From the NCBI GenBank assembly GCA_017399165.1, contig JAFQEF010000080.1:1-61661 (forward strand): 61,661 nt of DNA. Reading direction: 5' to 3'. The notes under the pieces are model-generated. The model searched no databases, was not told the DNA's origin, and saw only the letters and a program-made list of their open reading frames with translations. This stretch comes from Akkermansia sp. (lineage in GTDB: Bacteria; Verrucomicrobiota; Verrucomicrobiia; Verrucomicrobiales; Akkermansiaceae). The position numbers were made by a program, and so were the translations under genes. Shown piece by piece: positions 51,814-60,421 of this stretch. Every line of letters begins with the position of its first letter. Position 1 is the first letter of the stretch.

Positions 51814-52932
51814 ATGAGACTGTTCCGCCCATTGTACATCATCTTGTTGATCGTGATATTGCTCCCGGTCACAGGTGCATTGTGGGTATGGCAATACATG
51901 GGGCGTTTGGCAGAGCCTATATTACTGCCGCTCAATGAAGACTACAATAACCTGAGCGCCGTACCCGAGCAGCACTTGGGCATTAAATTTACCGATATCT
52001 CTTTCAAGGGGTGGGACACTACAGAAATAACCGCCGTTATTGCAGAAAAGGATGAGGAGGATTCCTCCCGCCAGCGCTCCGTACTCTCCGGGCTTAATAA
52101 TCAACAAACGGATAAGCTCAAACACATAGATTACGCCTTAGTTTGTGTGGATTGGGACCACGGCATACGCTCTGCTCTGCCATTGGCAGAGTACCTCACC
52201 GCGGCGGGTATTCGCTGCATTTTATGGGAGCCGCGCGGCAAAGACAGCAGCCGCCCCTATTGCACCCACGGGCTGAAAGAGAGCGAGGATGTTCCTATTT
52301 TGATAGATGCCTTGGCGGCGCGTTGTGGCAAAGAGCGCCCCATCATCATTGCCGTGGGGCAAGGCTACGGCGCAGGCCTGTTGTTACAAGCTGCCGCCAA
52401 AGATGACCGCATACGCGGGCTGGTATCCATAGATGCCTTCGCCTCGCTGCGCGAGTCCATCAGCCGCACCATGCCGGAGAACATACTCAGCCAAGTCAAA
52501 TTAGCGCTTATGGATGTGCGCATTAACCGCTATGTTGGCTTTGAATGTTTTGATGTTGTGCCGGTGGACAGCGCCACTAACCTCAACAGAGACACCCCCG
52601 CCCTCATCATTAACCTGCAACAGGATAACCCCATTCGCACCATTAATGATGCTCTGACCATTTACCGCCAGTTACCCAGTGATACCAAGGAGGTATGGAC
52701 TCTGCGCACCCCCACGGATGACCCGCATGCCACCACTCGCGTGCAACATTGTACGGTAGGCCAAGGGGAGAATGAACGCACGTATGATATCGAAATACAC
52801 CTTAAATCCGGAGAAAATGAGGTGTACACCGCCATTATTCACTGGCTGTTAGAACAGTTTCTCACCGCAATTGATAAACCCCACGTCAGTACACCGAATC
52901 GCCCGATACTGACATCCGACACTCAACTCTGA
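51814..52932 (+). CDS. Membrane-anchored alpha/beta-hydrolase-like protein lacking the nucleophile Ser
   Basis: About 372 residues. An N-terminal helix (YIILLIVILLPVTGALWVW) anchors a periplasmic or cytoplasmic domain with alpha/beta-hydrolase layout: YALVCVDWDHGIRSALPLAEYL, GIRCILWEPRGKDSSRPYCTHG, and IIIAVGQGYGAGLLLQAAA at the nucleophile elbow. The elbow reads GQGYG where GxSxG is expected, so the catalytic Ser is missing. It may be a non-catalytic scaffold or use another residue. The promoter fixes ATG 51814. It is followed by the OmpA-like gene 18 nt after the stop. Confidence 0.65.
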   Translation: MRLFRPLYIILLIVILLPVTGALWVWQYMGRLAEPILLPLNEDYNNLSAVPEQHLGIKFTDISFKGWDTTEITAVIAEKDEEDSSRQRSVLSGLNNQQTDKLKHIDYALVCVDWDHGIRSALPLAEYLTAAGIRCILWEPRGKDSSRPYCTHGLKESEDVPILIDALAARCGKERPIIIAVGQGYGAGLLLQAAAKDDRIRGLVSIDAFASLRESISRTMPENILSQVKLALMDVRINRYVGFECFDVVPVDSATNLNRDTPALIINLQQDNPIRTINDALTIYRQLPSDTKEVWTLRTPTDDPHATTRVQHCTVGQGENERTYDIEIHLKSGENEVYTAIIHWLLEQFLTAIDKPHVSTPNRPILTSDTQL

Positions 52933-52950
52933 TTCCTCACCATAGTCATT

Positions 52951-54207
52951 ATGGCAAAAGCATCTTCTACACAAAAACGCAGAACCACCAAAGGCACCAA
53001 CCGCAGGCGCCAAGGGTACGAGCTGACCCGCCAAAGAGACATGATGCCCGTAGCAATGGGTGCCGCACTGGCTGCCCTGGTGGTACACATTGTTGCCTAC
53101 ATTTTGGCTCCGGAAATCTTTAACTACACCCTCAAACCAACGGATCAATACACAGACACCGTTAAAGACGAAACAAAACGCGTGTATTTCAAGGTAAAGA
53201 AAGAGGCCCCCGAGCCACCGGACACGGAGATAGAAGAGGAAAAACCCAAGGAGAAGGAGCTGGCCGTAGAAGACCTTGAACCCATGGATGTGGACCTGCT
53301 GGACACCGAGCTGACCGAGCTTGAAATGCGCCCGGGAGACACGCAACTTGTAGTCAAAGCAGATATTGCTCAAAAGAACGATTACCTCAAACCGCTGGAG
53401 GCCCCCGCCCCCTCACCGTCCGAAATGAGTATGGAGCTGCCCGCCGTAGAGGCCATACCGCACCAAGTGCTCATGGAAAACCCGGACCCCGTACCGCTGA
53501 ATGCCAATGATACCATTGTCAACATTGCTCCGCAAAACAGTGATATTGAAAGCGAGGGTACCACGCTGAATGAAAATGACCTGAAAGAAGCCGCCCGCGC
53601 CGGTATGGAAAACATGCCGGAGGACACCCGCACCCTCAGCGAGTTGCTCGGGCAGCACAACCTCGGCTCGCAGTCCGGTGTGGCCCGCTTGGGTGCAGAC
53701 CTTTTATTTGACTTCAATGAGTGCAAGCTCAGGTCATCCGCACTGGTGAGCCTGCAACAACTGGCAGCCCTCATCCAAATCAACCTTTCCACCCACTTCA
53801 TTATCGAGGGGCACTCCGACAGCATTGGCAGAAACACCTACAACGCCTTCCTCTCCCTGCAACGCGCCGCTGCCGTGCGCCAATGGCTTAAGGATGCCGG
53901 CGTGCCCACAGACCGCGTGTACATACGCGCTTGCGCGGCAAAATCCCCCATTGTCAGCACCAAGGGAGATGCCGAGGCTCAAAAACTGAACCGCCGTGTG
54001 GAGATTCACATGCGCAGTGAGAATGAGGAAATCCCAGAGGGCTGCCTGGGCAACGACTTCAGCATACCGCTGGATAAAAAGGTAACCCAGCTGCACCAAG
54101 CCGGCATCCGCACCCCGGACACCTACAAATCCGTGTCTCGCCTGCAAGAGGCAGATGCCTTTAAGGATGACGACATGGCAGAGGTAGTGGAGCTACCCCA
54201 ACAATAA
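52951..54207 (+). CDS. Inner-membrane-anchored OmpA-domain protein
   Basis: 418 residues. A basic cytoplasmic N-terminus (KRRTTKGTNRRRQ) is followed by one helix (MPVAMGAALAALVVHIVAYIL), a long Glu/Pro/Asp-rich periplasmic spacer (about 60-230, TonB-like), and an OmpA C-terminal domain: LLFDFNECKLRSSALVSL, IIEGHSDSIGRNTYN, LSLQRAAAVRQWL, LNRRVEIHMR. The OmpA domain binds peptidoglycan. The whole design links the inner membrane to the cell wall like MotB, not like an outer-membrane OmpA. It may act in envelope stability or energy transfer. No motor or ExbBD gene is near. Confidence 0.8.
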   Translation: MAKASSTQKRRTTKGTNRRRQGYELTRQRDMMPVAMGAALAALVVHIVAYILAPEIFNYTLKPTDQYTDTVKDETKRVYFKVKKEAPEPPDTEIEEEKPKEKELAVEDLEPMDVDLLDTELTELEMRPGDTQLVVKADIAQKNDYLKPLEAPAPSPSEMSMELPAVEAIPHQVLMENPDPVPLNANDTIVNIAPQNSDIESEGTTLNENDLKEAARAGMENMPEDTRTLSELLGQHNLGSQSGVARLGADLLFDFNECKLRSSALVSLQQLAALIQINLSTHFIIEGHSDSIGRNTYNAFLSLQRAAAVRQWLKDAGVPTDRVYIRACAAKSPIVSTKGDAEAQKLNRRVEIHMRSENEEIPEGCLGNDFSIPLDKKVTQLHQAGIRTPDTYKSVSRLQEADAFKDDDMAEVVELPQQ

Positions 54208-54225
54208 CGCCCGCGGTATTTTCCC

Positions 54226-55047
54226 ATGAATCTTCCTGCAGAAGGCAGCGTACTCCCCGGCAAAGCCTGCGCCCATACGCAGCCGTGTCGCTGGTTGGTA
54301 TCCCTGGACTTTGACGGCACCCTGCGCGCAGAGCAAGGCCCCGCCATTGACCCCGCCTTCTTTGAAGAGATGGCAAAGCTGCGGGCATACGGCGTACGCT
54401 GGGGCATCAACACCGGGCGCACCCTGCCTTACTTGTGCAGCGAGCTTTTACCATGCTCCCCCACCCTGCCGGACTTTATCTGCACCTGCGAGCGTTACAT
54501 ATACCTGGCAGATGCCGGGGGCACCCTGCAACCCGCCACGCAACACAATATGGAATGCGAGCGCATCAACATGCAACTGCGCCACGCCTTTCAGCCCACC
54601 CTGCACCGCACGTTACAAGTAATACGCACCACGCACCCCGAGCTGCAATGGGAGCTTGCCGCCACAGACCCGCTCTCCGTAGAGGCCATCGACAGCGAAA
54701 CCATGGATGCCCTCATGCCCCTGCTGGCACCGCTCACCACACCACACATCACCATTCAACGTGCCGGGCGTTACCTGCGTTTTGCAGATGCAAGATTCAA
54801 CAAAGGCACAGCTTTAGCATACGTTTGCCGAGAGCTGGGTATAGATGCCCCGCACCTCTTTATCATGGGGGATGGGCATAACGACATAGATGCCTTTTGC
54901 CGCTTTAAAGGGGCCTGGTGCGCGGGCCCGGCCAACACCCACCCAGAGGTTGCAACTTGGTTGCATGCCCACGGTGGCAGGGTATCTGCCCACAGCGGGG
55001 TGTTACCTGCCCTGCAAGATTGGCTTGCCTCACGTGTGTACCACTAA
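54226..55047 (+). CDS. HAD-family phosphatase, Cof-like
   Basis: 273 residues. Motif I is VSLDFDGTLRAEQG with both Asp present, motif II lies at WGINTGRTLPYL, and the acidic pair is in LFIMGDGHNDIDAF. The cap insert between motifs II and III fits the C2B (Cof or sucrose-phosphatase-like) class, enzymes that remove phosphate from sugar or cofactor phosphates. The substrate is unknown. The start is 18 nt after the OmpA-like gene, in the same direction. Confidence 0.8.
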   Translation: MNLPAEGSVLPGKACAHTQPCRWLVSLDFDGTLRAEQGPAIDPAFFEEMAKLRAYGVRWGINTGRTLPYLCSELLPCSPTLPDFICTCERYIYLADAGGTLQPATQHNMECERINMQLRHAFQPTLHRTLQVIRTTHPELQWELAATDPLSVEAIDSETMDALMPLLAPLTTPHITIQRAGRYLRFADARFNKGTALAYVCRELGIDAPHLFIMGDGHNDIDAFCRFKGAWCAGPANTHPEVATWLHAHGGRVSAHSGVLPALQDWLASRVYH

Positions 55048-55109
55048 CCGTTATAACCCCATAACTACCCACTTTCCGCAAAAAAATGCGGCATAGAGTC
55101 TCTTTCGGC

Positions 55110-55138
55110 TTGACTTTCACCCCAAAAGGTAGTTACAT
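55110..55138 (+). promoter_or_regulatory. Promoter of the small basic protein gene
   Basis: TTGACT (55110-55115), 17-bp spacer, TTACAT (55133-55138). It gives a leader of about 113 nt. Confidence 0.5.
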
Positions 55139-55257
55139 ATTTCCCCGACAACTTCAGCAAGCCCGAACACATGGGTGCCGCAGGTTCTGCCGGGCATGCG
55201 GGTGAGCTGACAAAACCTCTCCCAAAAGAGAAACAACAAACGACATCATAACACATT

Positions 55258-55362
55258 ATGGGATCGCTTAAGAAGAGACGTAAGGCTAAGATCAACAAGC
55301 ACAAGCGCAGCAAGCGCATGCGCCAGAACCGCCACAAGAAGCGTTTGCGTTACAAGTCCTAA
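55258..55362 (+). CDS. COX24/AURKAIP1-domain small basic (ribosome-associated) protein
   Basis: A 34-residue, extremely basic protein reading MGSLKKRRKAKINKHKRSKR and then MRQNRHKKRLRYKS. This is the COX24/AURKAIP1 family pattern (MGSxKKRRxxKxxKHKRxKR), whose mitochondrial members belong to the small ribosomal subunit and whose bacterial members are likely ribosomal accessory proteins. It has its own promoter, a 113-nt leader and a strong terminator, as expected for a stand-alone, well-expressed gene. It is short enough to be missed by automatic gene callers. Confidence 0.9.
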   Translation: MGSLKKRRKAKINKHKRSKRMRQNRHKKRLRYKS

Positions 55363-55410
55363 GCTGCGCGCTTAGGCCACGTCCGCAAAGCGACGCTGTT
55401 CTTTTTTTTC

Positions 55411-55447
55411 ACGGCACTGTTCCCTCAAGGTTCAGTGCCGTTTTTTT
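55411..55447 (+). terminator. Terminator of the small basic protein gene
   Basis: Stem ACGGCACTG (55411-55419)/CAGTGCCGT (55433-55441) followed by a run of T. Confidence 0.88.
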
Positions 55448-55913
55448 GAAGTCGGCCCAACGCAAACGATATCGTTTCCCCTGTTAAGGTAAGTGCCCAT
55501 GGGACGAGCTCGCGTCGCTACGCTACATAAAGATATGAGTAAAAAAGTTCAAAATCGGGTTCAAAATCGCGAAAAATATAAATTGACATCAAAGGGTATA
55601 GAATGATATAAGAGAAGCGTACGCGAATGTTTACAAGAAAAAAAGGGGGGGCTTAAATTGGCTTCCTAAGTGTCGAAAGAATGTCTGCAAATATCATAAA
55701 TCGGCTACATTATCGTAAAATAATTTTTATACAGATTTTAGTTCTTAGATATGAAGAATAACATTTTAACTAACGCTTATTATAAAAAAATGTAATTTAC
55801 TTTAAAATCTTAATTTTCTTTTTCTATCTGAGATATTTTTATTTTTTTGGGGAGATCAAATCATTTCATATAAAAAGGAAATTTATCAGGAAAAACTTTT
55901 AAACGAATACTCA
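55448..55913. other. AT-rich intergenic stretch at the island border
   Basis: Composition drops sharply from about 50% GC to an AT-rich state near 55.55 kb. A promoter-like TTGACA (55583-55588), 17-bp spacer, ATATAA is present, and GTTCAAAATCG occurs twice just before it. No gene is visible. Confidence 0.5.
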
Positions 55914-56108
55914 ATGTCACAATACCCAATTTTTTCCAAAGATGAAATTATATCGATAGAAAGCACCTTAACAGATGAATTAGGGCCATCTAAATATATA
56001 GATATTACTATAAGAACTAAAGAAAAGATGATATATATTTATGCAGAAGTTACTCCTCATGGAGTTGGAGAATCTTGGACATTGGAAGAACCTATCACGC
56101 ATCTGTAA
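55914..56108 (+). CDS. Small unknown protein, possibly immunity-like
   Basis: A 64-residue acidic protein (MSQYPIFSKDEIISIESTL...). No domain is recognised. Its size, acidity and place in an AT-rich RHS remnant island fit a partial or complete immunity protein, but this is a guess. The coding region may be a fragment; upstream sequence in the same region shows no strong ribosome site. Confidence 0.35.
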   Translation: MSQYPIFSKDEIISIESTLTDELGPSKYIDITIRTKEKMIYIYAEVTPHGVGESWTLEEPITHL

Positions 56109-56310
56109 TCTTTTCAGGTAATATAGTGGGTGCCAGTTTGCTTTTCTGGTTAAGAATACTTTATCGCATTCTATAAAAATAAAGCAATCTCGTTAAATCG
56201 ATAAGCTTTACTATCTATTTTACCTTCTCAGCCTGAAATCTATACTATAATCAAGCGTGACATACACTGTCTGCACCTGAATGGGGGTGCAACTCTAGCC
56301 CGGTAGTATA

Positions 56311-56862
56311 CTATTTAAGTCTTTCTTGTTCTTTCATGAATTGTTTGGCCGTCGTTAAATAAAATCTTTCTTCACCTTTTTCGAAAATGATAGCCGGAAA
56401 ATCCTCTGTTTCTGTACCATCCTCTAATTTTTGAATATACTGATCTAACGGAGTCCAACTATGCCAGCCAACGCAATGGTATAAATAAAATCCGTGTTTT
56501 CTGAAAAAATCATAATGTTCTTTAGTATCCTGAGCATATGTATTTAATAAGAATTGCGGATTATACTGAAACGGTAAATAACATTCATAAAATTTGATGC
56601 CGGGTGGGAAATTCATCCGTATAAAATATAATGGATTTAATATTACCGACATTATTATGCTGAACAGTGATGACACCCAAAATAAAAAACTCCTTTTACA
56701 ATTTTTTTTAATAAATGATTTAGGAATTTCTTTTTTATTCCCTACATATATATAGTATAGAAAACAATCTGCTTTTTTCTCATTATGAAAAATATCATAA
56801 ATTATATTTAGCTTCTTTGTTTTCCATACATTATACACTATATCGTTATCTAATTGCATCAA
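56311..56862 (-). CDS. Unknown membrane-associated protein in the RHS island
   Basis: A 183-residue protein with one hydrophobic stretch (SFLFWVSSLFSIIMSVILNPLYFI) between soluble parts. It lies downstream of the RHS toxin tip and the 123-residue gene on the same strand, as expected for a second immunity gene. The family is not recognised. GC is very low. Confidence 0.5.
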   Translation of the reverse strand: MMQLDNDIVYNVWKTKKLNIIYDIFHNEKKADCFLYYIYVGNKKEIPKSFIKKNCKRSFLFWVSSLFSIIMSVILNPLYFIRMNFPPGIKFYECYLPFQYNPQFLLNTYAQDTKEHYDFFRKHGFYLYHCVGWHSWTPLDQYIQKLEDGTETEDFPAIIFEKGEERFYLTTAKQFMKEQERLK

Positions 56863-56929
56863 GAAGTTGATCGTTTATTTTTTTGTAGGCGGCCAAGGTG
56901 ATTTATCGTGGGCGTCTACTAACTTTTTC

Positions 56930-57301
56930 TTACTTTGAGTGCTTATGCTTTTTTTTCCAATGCTTAATAATTTCTTGATATGTTTGCATTTCTCCTGATT
57001 CGTATTGATGTAATAGCCAATTATATAGCCCCTCAATATTTGTATTTACAATAAAAGTTGGTGAACCTTCATCGTATAAATCTTCCAAACTTAAATGAAT
57101 CAAAGCGTTTATTGATAAATAGAGTGAAACGATTTGTTCTCGATAATAAACTTTGTTAAGACTCCATTCTTCATTTTCCCTTACAATAGCTTCATTAGGA
57201 TATACATATAGAACAAGCCCTAATTGAGTACCTGCGTCAAATGAATAAATATCTCCGGGTTGTATTATGCGACCGTCCGGGTATGATGGATAATGTAGCA
57301 T
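56930..57301 (-). CDS. Probable immunity protein for the orphan RHS toxin tip
   Basis: A 123-residue soluble protein beginning MLHYPSYPDGRIIQPGDIYS, with alternating strands in the first half and helices in the second (LYNWLLHQYESGEMQTYQEI). No family is recognised by eye. It begins 46 nt after the stop of the RHS C-terminal toxin remnant, on the same strand, the standard position for a cognate immunity gene. It appears intact although the toxin gene is broken. Confidence 0.55.
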   Translation of the reverse strand: MLHYPSYPDGRIIQPGDIYSFDAGTQLGLVLYVYPNEAIVRENEEWSLNKVYYREQIVSLYLSINALIHLSLEDLYDEGSPTFIVNTNIEGLYNWLLHQYESGEMQTYQEIIKHWKKKHKHSK

Positions 57302-57347
57302 GGCTAAATAAATGTAACATAGCGATTAATAGAATGTCAATTTATTT

Positions 57348-57716
57348 TTATGGCAGCAGTTCACAGTTTGCTTTACCAGGTATGCATTTATCTGTTTTAT
57401 TGATAAAACATTTACATGATGGATATGGTGCTTGATTCATAATATAAATATGAGAATGAGGGCTATGTCCATCACAATAACGATAAAATTCCGTTCCCGC
57501 CGGAGGAATACAAGGTTTACATCTACCTTTTCCATCTTGTCCACCTCCAAAATCCTTATTTTATTTTATTTCTGGTTTTACTGCTGGGTTCGTAGATACA
57601 CGAGCTACTTTTGTAGAACCTGCCGGAACAGGCAAGAATAAAGAAGCAACATCGACACCTAAATCAACCATTCCATTATCAACCATTTCGTCATCACCTA
57701 CTGCGATGCCATAACC
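57348..57716 (-). pseudogene. Orphan RHS C-terminal toxin tip, broken by a stop codon
   Basis: Reading the minus strand from about 57716, the frame gives a pretoxin-like segment (VGDDEMVDNGMVDLGVDVAS) that ends in PAVKPEIK and a TAA (57563-57561). The same frame then continues as FGGGQDGKGRCKPCIPPAGT, YRYCDGHSPHSHIYIMNQ and PSCKCF to a stop at 57350-57348. The CxxC, HSHIY and CKC pattern resembles Cys/His-rich tips of RHS polymorphic toxins. The in-frame stop and loss of frame with the RHS core upstream mark it as a remnant or displaced C-terminal cassette. Confidence 0.6.
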
Positions 57717-57934
57717 TATCGAGCATTATAATACACCAATACTAATTCACTATCGTTGAACTCACTACTCCACTGAATTGGCTGGGTGACGGAGCCGTAG
57801 GGGGAGTAGGTGTAAGCGGTGCGGATGTAGCCGGTGGCGCCGAAGACCTCACACACGTTTTTGGTGAAGTCGAGGCCGTAGGTGTACCAGGTGCCGTCTT
57901 CATCAAACTCCGGGACGAAGAAATCATCCGCGCT
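57716..57934 (-). pseudogene. RHS core fragment B
   Basis: The minus strand encodes GTWYTYGLDFTKNVCEVFGA, then YIRTAYTYSPYGSVTQPIQW and FNDSELVLVYYNA, the end of an RHS repeat-associated core. A stop precedes it and there is no start codon, so it is a fragment. It joins logically to fragment A (59970-60339), whose sequence would come just before it in an intact RHS protein. GC content is much higher than the surrounding DNA, typical of RHS cores. Confidence 0.8.
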
Positions 57935-58026
57935 TTAATATCGGGACAAGAAAAAATATTGCGCTGATTTCAAAAAAATGCTATTTTAACCTCGAACTTT
58001 AATACGGATCAGAAGTTGTTGTAAGG

Positions 58027-58109
58027 TTGACAATCATCTCCAAAACTAGTAGTTTAACCTCAGATTCAAACTTCGGCTCAAAAATTCCTTAAACAACATG
58101 ACCCATAAT
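58027..58109 (+). repeat. Promoter/leader module, copy A
   Basis: TTGACA (58027-58032), 17-bp spacer, TAGTTT (58050-58055), then AACCTCAG, TTCGGCTCA, AAA and CTTAAACAACAT. It is alike to copies B and C over about 85 bp. A partial copy (CTATTTTAACCTCGAAC) lies just before it at about 57981. The next gene starts at 58170. Confidence 0.7.
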
Positions 58110-58169
58110 CAAAAAAAGAGCGCTCCGCACAATTTTACCTTGCACTGACAAAATTAGTTATTTAACGCT

Positions 58170-58730
58170 ATGTTAAACGAGAAAAATGATGAAAAAGCTA
58201 ACGATTCGTTTTGTTCGGAACTATTATATATCAAGAAAAGCAAAATGGCGTCTTTTCTATGTTTGATTGTGTTAATATTCATATATATAGCAGGGTGCTG
58301 GATATGTATTAATATGGACAATAATCAATATGCTACCTCTACGAGTTTTTGTTTCATTAAGTTACCATCACCTTTTGCCATCTTGAATTTATTTATGTAC
58401 TTGGGTAGTGGCATATGCGCTTATTTATTTTCTTTTTTTACCCCTAGTGAAAATAGATATATACGATGGTTATTGTGGGGAATTATACAGGGTATCGGAA
58501 CATGGATATTAGCATTTTCAATAACATTTGCTCGCTATAGAGGCGACGGCAGTGAAGGATTTTTTCAATTATGGAGCCCTCCAATTGTTTCAGCTGTTTT
58601 CCTAAGTGCCGTTTTTTTATACTCTGCGTCAACAAATCCAATTCGTTATCAGGATGCATATAAGCTTCGAAAAATATGTTTATTACTTCTTGTTATTGGA
58701 TTAATTTCTACGATTGTATCAACATTTTGA
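58170..58730 (+). CDS. Unknown four-helix membrane protein
   Basis: A 186-residue protein with hydrophobic segments near residues 27-48, 65-90, 100-120 and 140-185. No family is recognised. It follows promoter module A by about 115 bp. Membrane proteins of this size are often immunity proteins for pore-forming or membrane-acting toxins, but no toxin partner is evident here. Confidence 0.55.
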   Translation: MLNEKNDEKANDSFCSELLYIKKSKMASFLCLIVLIFIYIAGCWICINMDNNQYATSTSFCFIKLPSPFAILNLFMYLGSGICAYLFSFFTPSENRYIRWLLWGIIQGIGTWILAFSITFARYRGDGSEGFFQLWSPPIVSAVFLSAVFLYSASTNPIRYQDAYKLRKICLLLLVIGLISTIVSTF

Positions 58731-58943
58731 TCGCATATGTCCAAAATCGCCTCTATATATAATTTGAATTTCTAATTCCAGTCCCCAGAATAAAGTTTGC
58801 ATAGGAGCTGCGCGAAAACCTTGCCCGTAATGAGCAAAGAAATCCTGCATGAAGTGCATTTCAATTTCAAAATCGTTTTTGCTACATATGCGTATAGCTT
58901 TTTTTATTTTTTCTTGAAGAGATGTTGAGAAAAAGTCTTGCAT
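58719..58943 (-). CDS. Small unknown protein, possibly immunity fragment
   Basis: A 74-residue protein with the sequence MQDFFSTSLQEKIKKAIRIC at its start and the phrase MQDFFAHYGQGFRAAP in the middle. A GGAG lies a few nt before the ATG. It overlaps the preceding membrane protein gene tail to tail by 12 nt. No family is recognised. Confidence 0.35.
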   Translation of the reverse strand: MQDFFSTSLQEKIKKAIRICSKNDFEIEMHFMQDFFAHYGQGFRAAPMQTLFWGLELEIQIIYRGDFGHMRSKC

Positions 58944-59029
58944 ATCTCCAAAAATATGACATACTGCTCTTGTGGTTTCATAATGAAGTGTTTTGGGTTA
59001 TTTTTTTGCACTTATTATACTACAAATCA

Positions 59030-59266
59030 ATGTTTTATGCAACCATAATCTCAATTTTATTAATTATCCTCACATGTATGTATATGCTTTATGTTATCGA
59101 ATTTACAGTGCCTATTTTGATGGTTGGAATAACAGCAGGCATTTGTTGTTTCTTTGCAAATAAATATATTGCTAACAACTCAGGAATAATACGTTATTTG
59201 TCAGCCGTAGGAGGAATTGTCGGTTATTTCATTGGAAAAATTATCAACTCTTGGTTTGGAATCTAA
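59030..59266 (+). CDS. Small unknown membrane protein
   Basis: 78 residues from ATG 59030 (the frame is open from 58922), with about three hydrophobic segments (IISILLIILTCMYMLYVI, VPILMVGITAGICCFFA, YLSAVGGIVGYFIGKII). No family is recognised. It is in the AT-rich RHS island. Confidence 0.45.
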   Translation: MFYATIISILLIILTCMYMLYVIEFTVPILMVGITAGICCFFANKYIANNSGIIRYLSAVGGIVGYFIGKIINSWFGI

Positions 59267-59414
59267 CATAAGATGCGATAAGCGTTCATCTTCCTCATGA
59301 GATAAAAACAACTTTGTAGATTTAGAGGATTAAAGATACGATGCAGATTTCACTGTCGCATTTCATGTTGCTTCGCTCATCCAAGTTTTACAAGTCGAAT
59401 CTCAAAAATTAGAA

Positions 59415-59497
59415 TTGACAATCAACGAAAAAAATCATAGTCTAGTCACAGTATCCGGCATCGGCTTCAGCAATTCTTGAAAACATCGTATCCGATA
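59415..59497 (+). repeat. Promoter/leader module, copy B
   Basis: TTGACA (59415-59420), 17-bp spacer, TAGTCT (59438-59443), followed by GTCACAG, GGCATCGGCTTC and a TTGAAAACAT block. Upstream it shares CTCAAAAATTAGAA with copy C. The next ATG is 59527. Confidence 0.7.
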
Positions 59498-59526
59498 CTA
59501 TCACTATTAGACATCATTATCCCACC

Positions 59527-59904
59527 ATGAAAGTTTTGTATAAAAGAACAATTATAAATGTACCGGATGGAATGCATTTGGTTATTTACGAATCAAACTT
59601 CCTCAAATATTTAGCAAAATATATGTGTATTGATGAACAATCTCACACATTGAAAACATGGAAAATTATCAATCCCGGTCACCACACAGTTTTTTGCTCC
59701 GCCGTTCAAAACATATCACCCGTTTCTTTTGATGCGAAACCGAATGAGATAACAGTTGTAACTCTGAACTCACAATTTTTTCCGACTAATCGTTTTTTGC
59801 GTATGTTAAGTATTATTTTCTTAACAGGCGTATTACATTTGAAAAGTTGTACCTCTCGTGAGGATTTAAAAAAATTGGGGATTGTAACATTACAGACTCA
59901 ATAA
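59527..59904 (+). CDS. Unknown small protein after promoter module B
   Basis: A 125-residue protein with no recognised domain and one weak hydrophobic stretch (FLRMLSIIFLTGVLHL). It starts 84 nt after the -10 box of module B. It may be an immunity protein or a fragment of one; the evidence is position only. Confidence 0.4.
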   Translation: MKVLYKRTIINVPDGMHLVIYESNFLKYLAKYMCIDEQSHTLKTWKIINPGHHTVFCSAVQNISPVSFDAKPNEITVVTLNSQFFPTNRFLRMLSIIFLTGVLHLKSCTSREDLKKLGIVTLQTQ

Positions 59905-59969
59905 TATTGTGCCTTTTAAACGCAACGAGCATCAGAAGTAATCGTATAATGAGAATTCTCAATATGCCA

Positions 59970-60339
59970 TGCATTGCTCGTACGGTAGTGAGCGGGCGGG
60001 TAGCGACAGGCTCGGTGGGATCCCACGTTATAAGCCACAGGGCGGGGTGATTGGTGCGGGTGAGGTCGCAACCAGCCTCCGCGGCGTTGCCGCTTTGGCT
60101 TGGCAAGCAGGCATAACAGGCTCGTCGCGCTATAGCGGACAAAGTCTGCGGTGGCGGATGGTGTGAGGTGACAGTGCCGGCGCCACTAATGACCTTTTTG
60201 AACACACGGCGGCCCATGAAGTCATAGTCGCATTTCACGGTGAGGAAATTCCCCTCTTCATCCATGCCGGAGAAATCCGTCGGGCGATTTGCTGCATTGT
60301 AGTTGAGTGCCCAATTTCCCGTTTCTGTTTGGATGAGGT
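59970..60339 (-). pseudogene. RHS core fragment A, interrupted
   Basis: The minus strand encodes YLIQTETGNWALNYNAANRP, then FSGMDEEGNF, VKCDYDFMGRRVFKKV, and later CDLTRTNHPALWLITWDPTE and PVATRPL, all standard RHS core. Between TVTSH and CDLTRTNHP the expected RYLYRGYLQIA-type block is replaced by about 30 residues encoded by a GC-rich, dyad-containing segment. The frame begins right after a stop and later runs into unrelated AT-rich DNA, so it is a decayed fragment. Confidence 0.8.
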
Positions 60340-60421
60340 ATTAGTCCACACCGAATCCTGAAGCGAAGTATAGTAATAAAGGTATGAGTATAATAACTTC
60401 AAAATCTTCAAAAAATTAGGA

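Noticed and set aside
57430..57535. Short ORF with a strong GGAGG site inside the RHS toxin tip (minus strand)
   Set aside because: It is only about 30 codons, in a shifted frame relative to the conserved Cys/His toxin motifs; the GGAGGTGG encodes the Gly run of the tip.
57742..57927. 61-residue Ser/Thr-rich minus-strand frame
   Set aside because: It is a shifted frame of the RHS core fragment, which reads correctly in the neighbouring frame.
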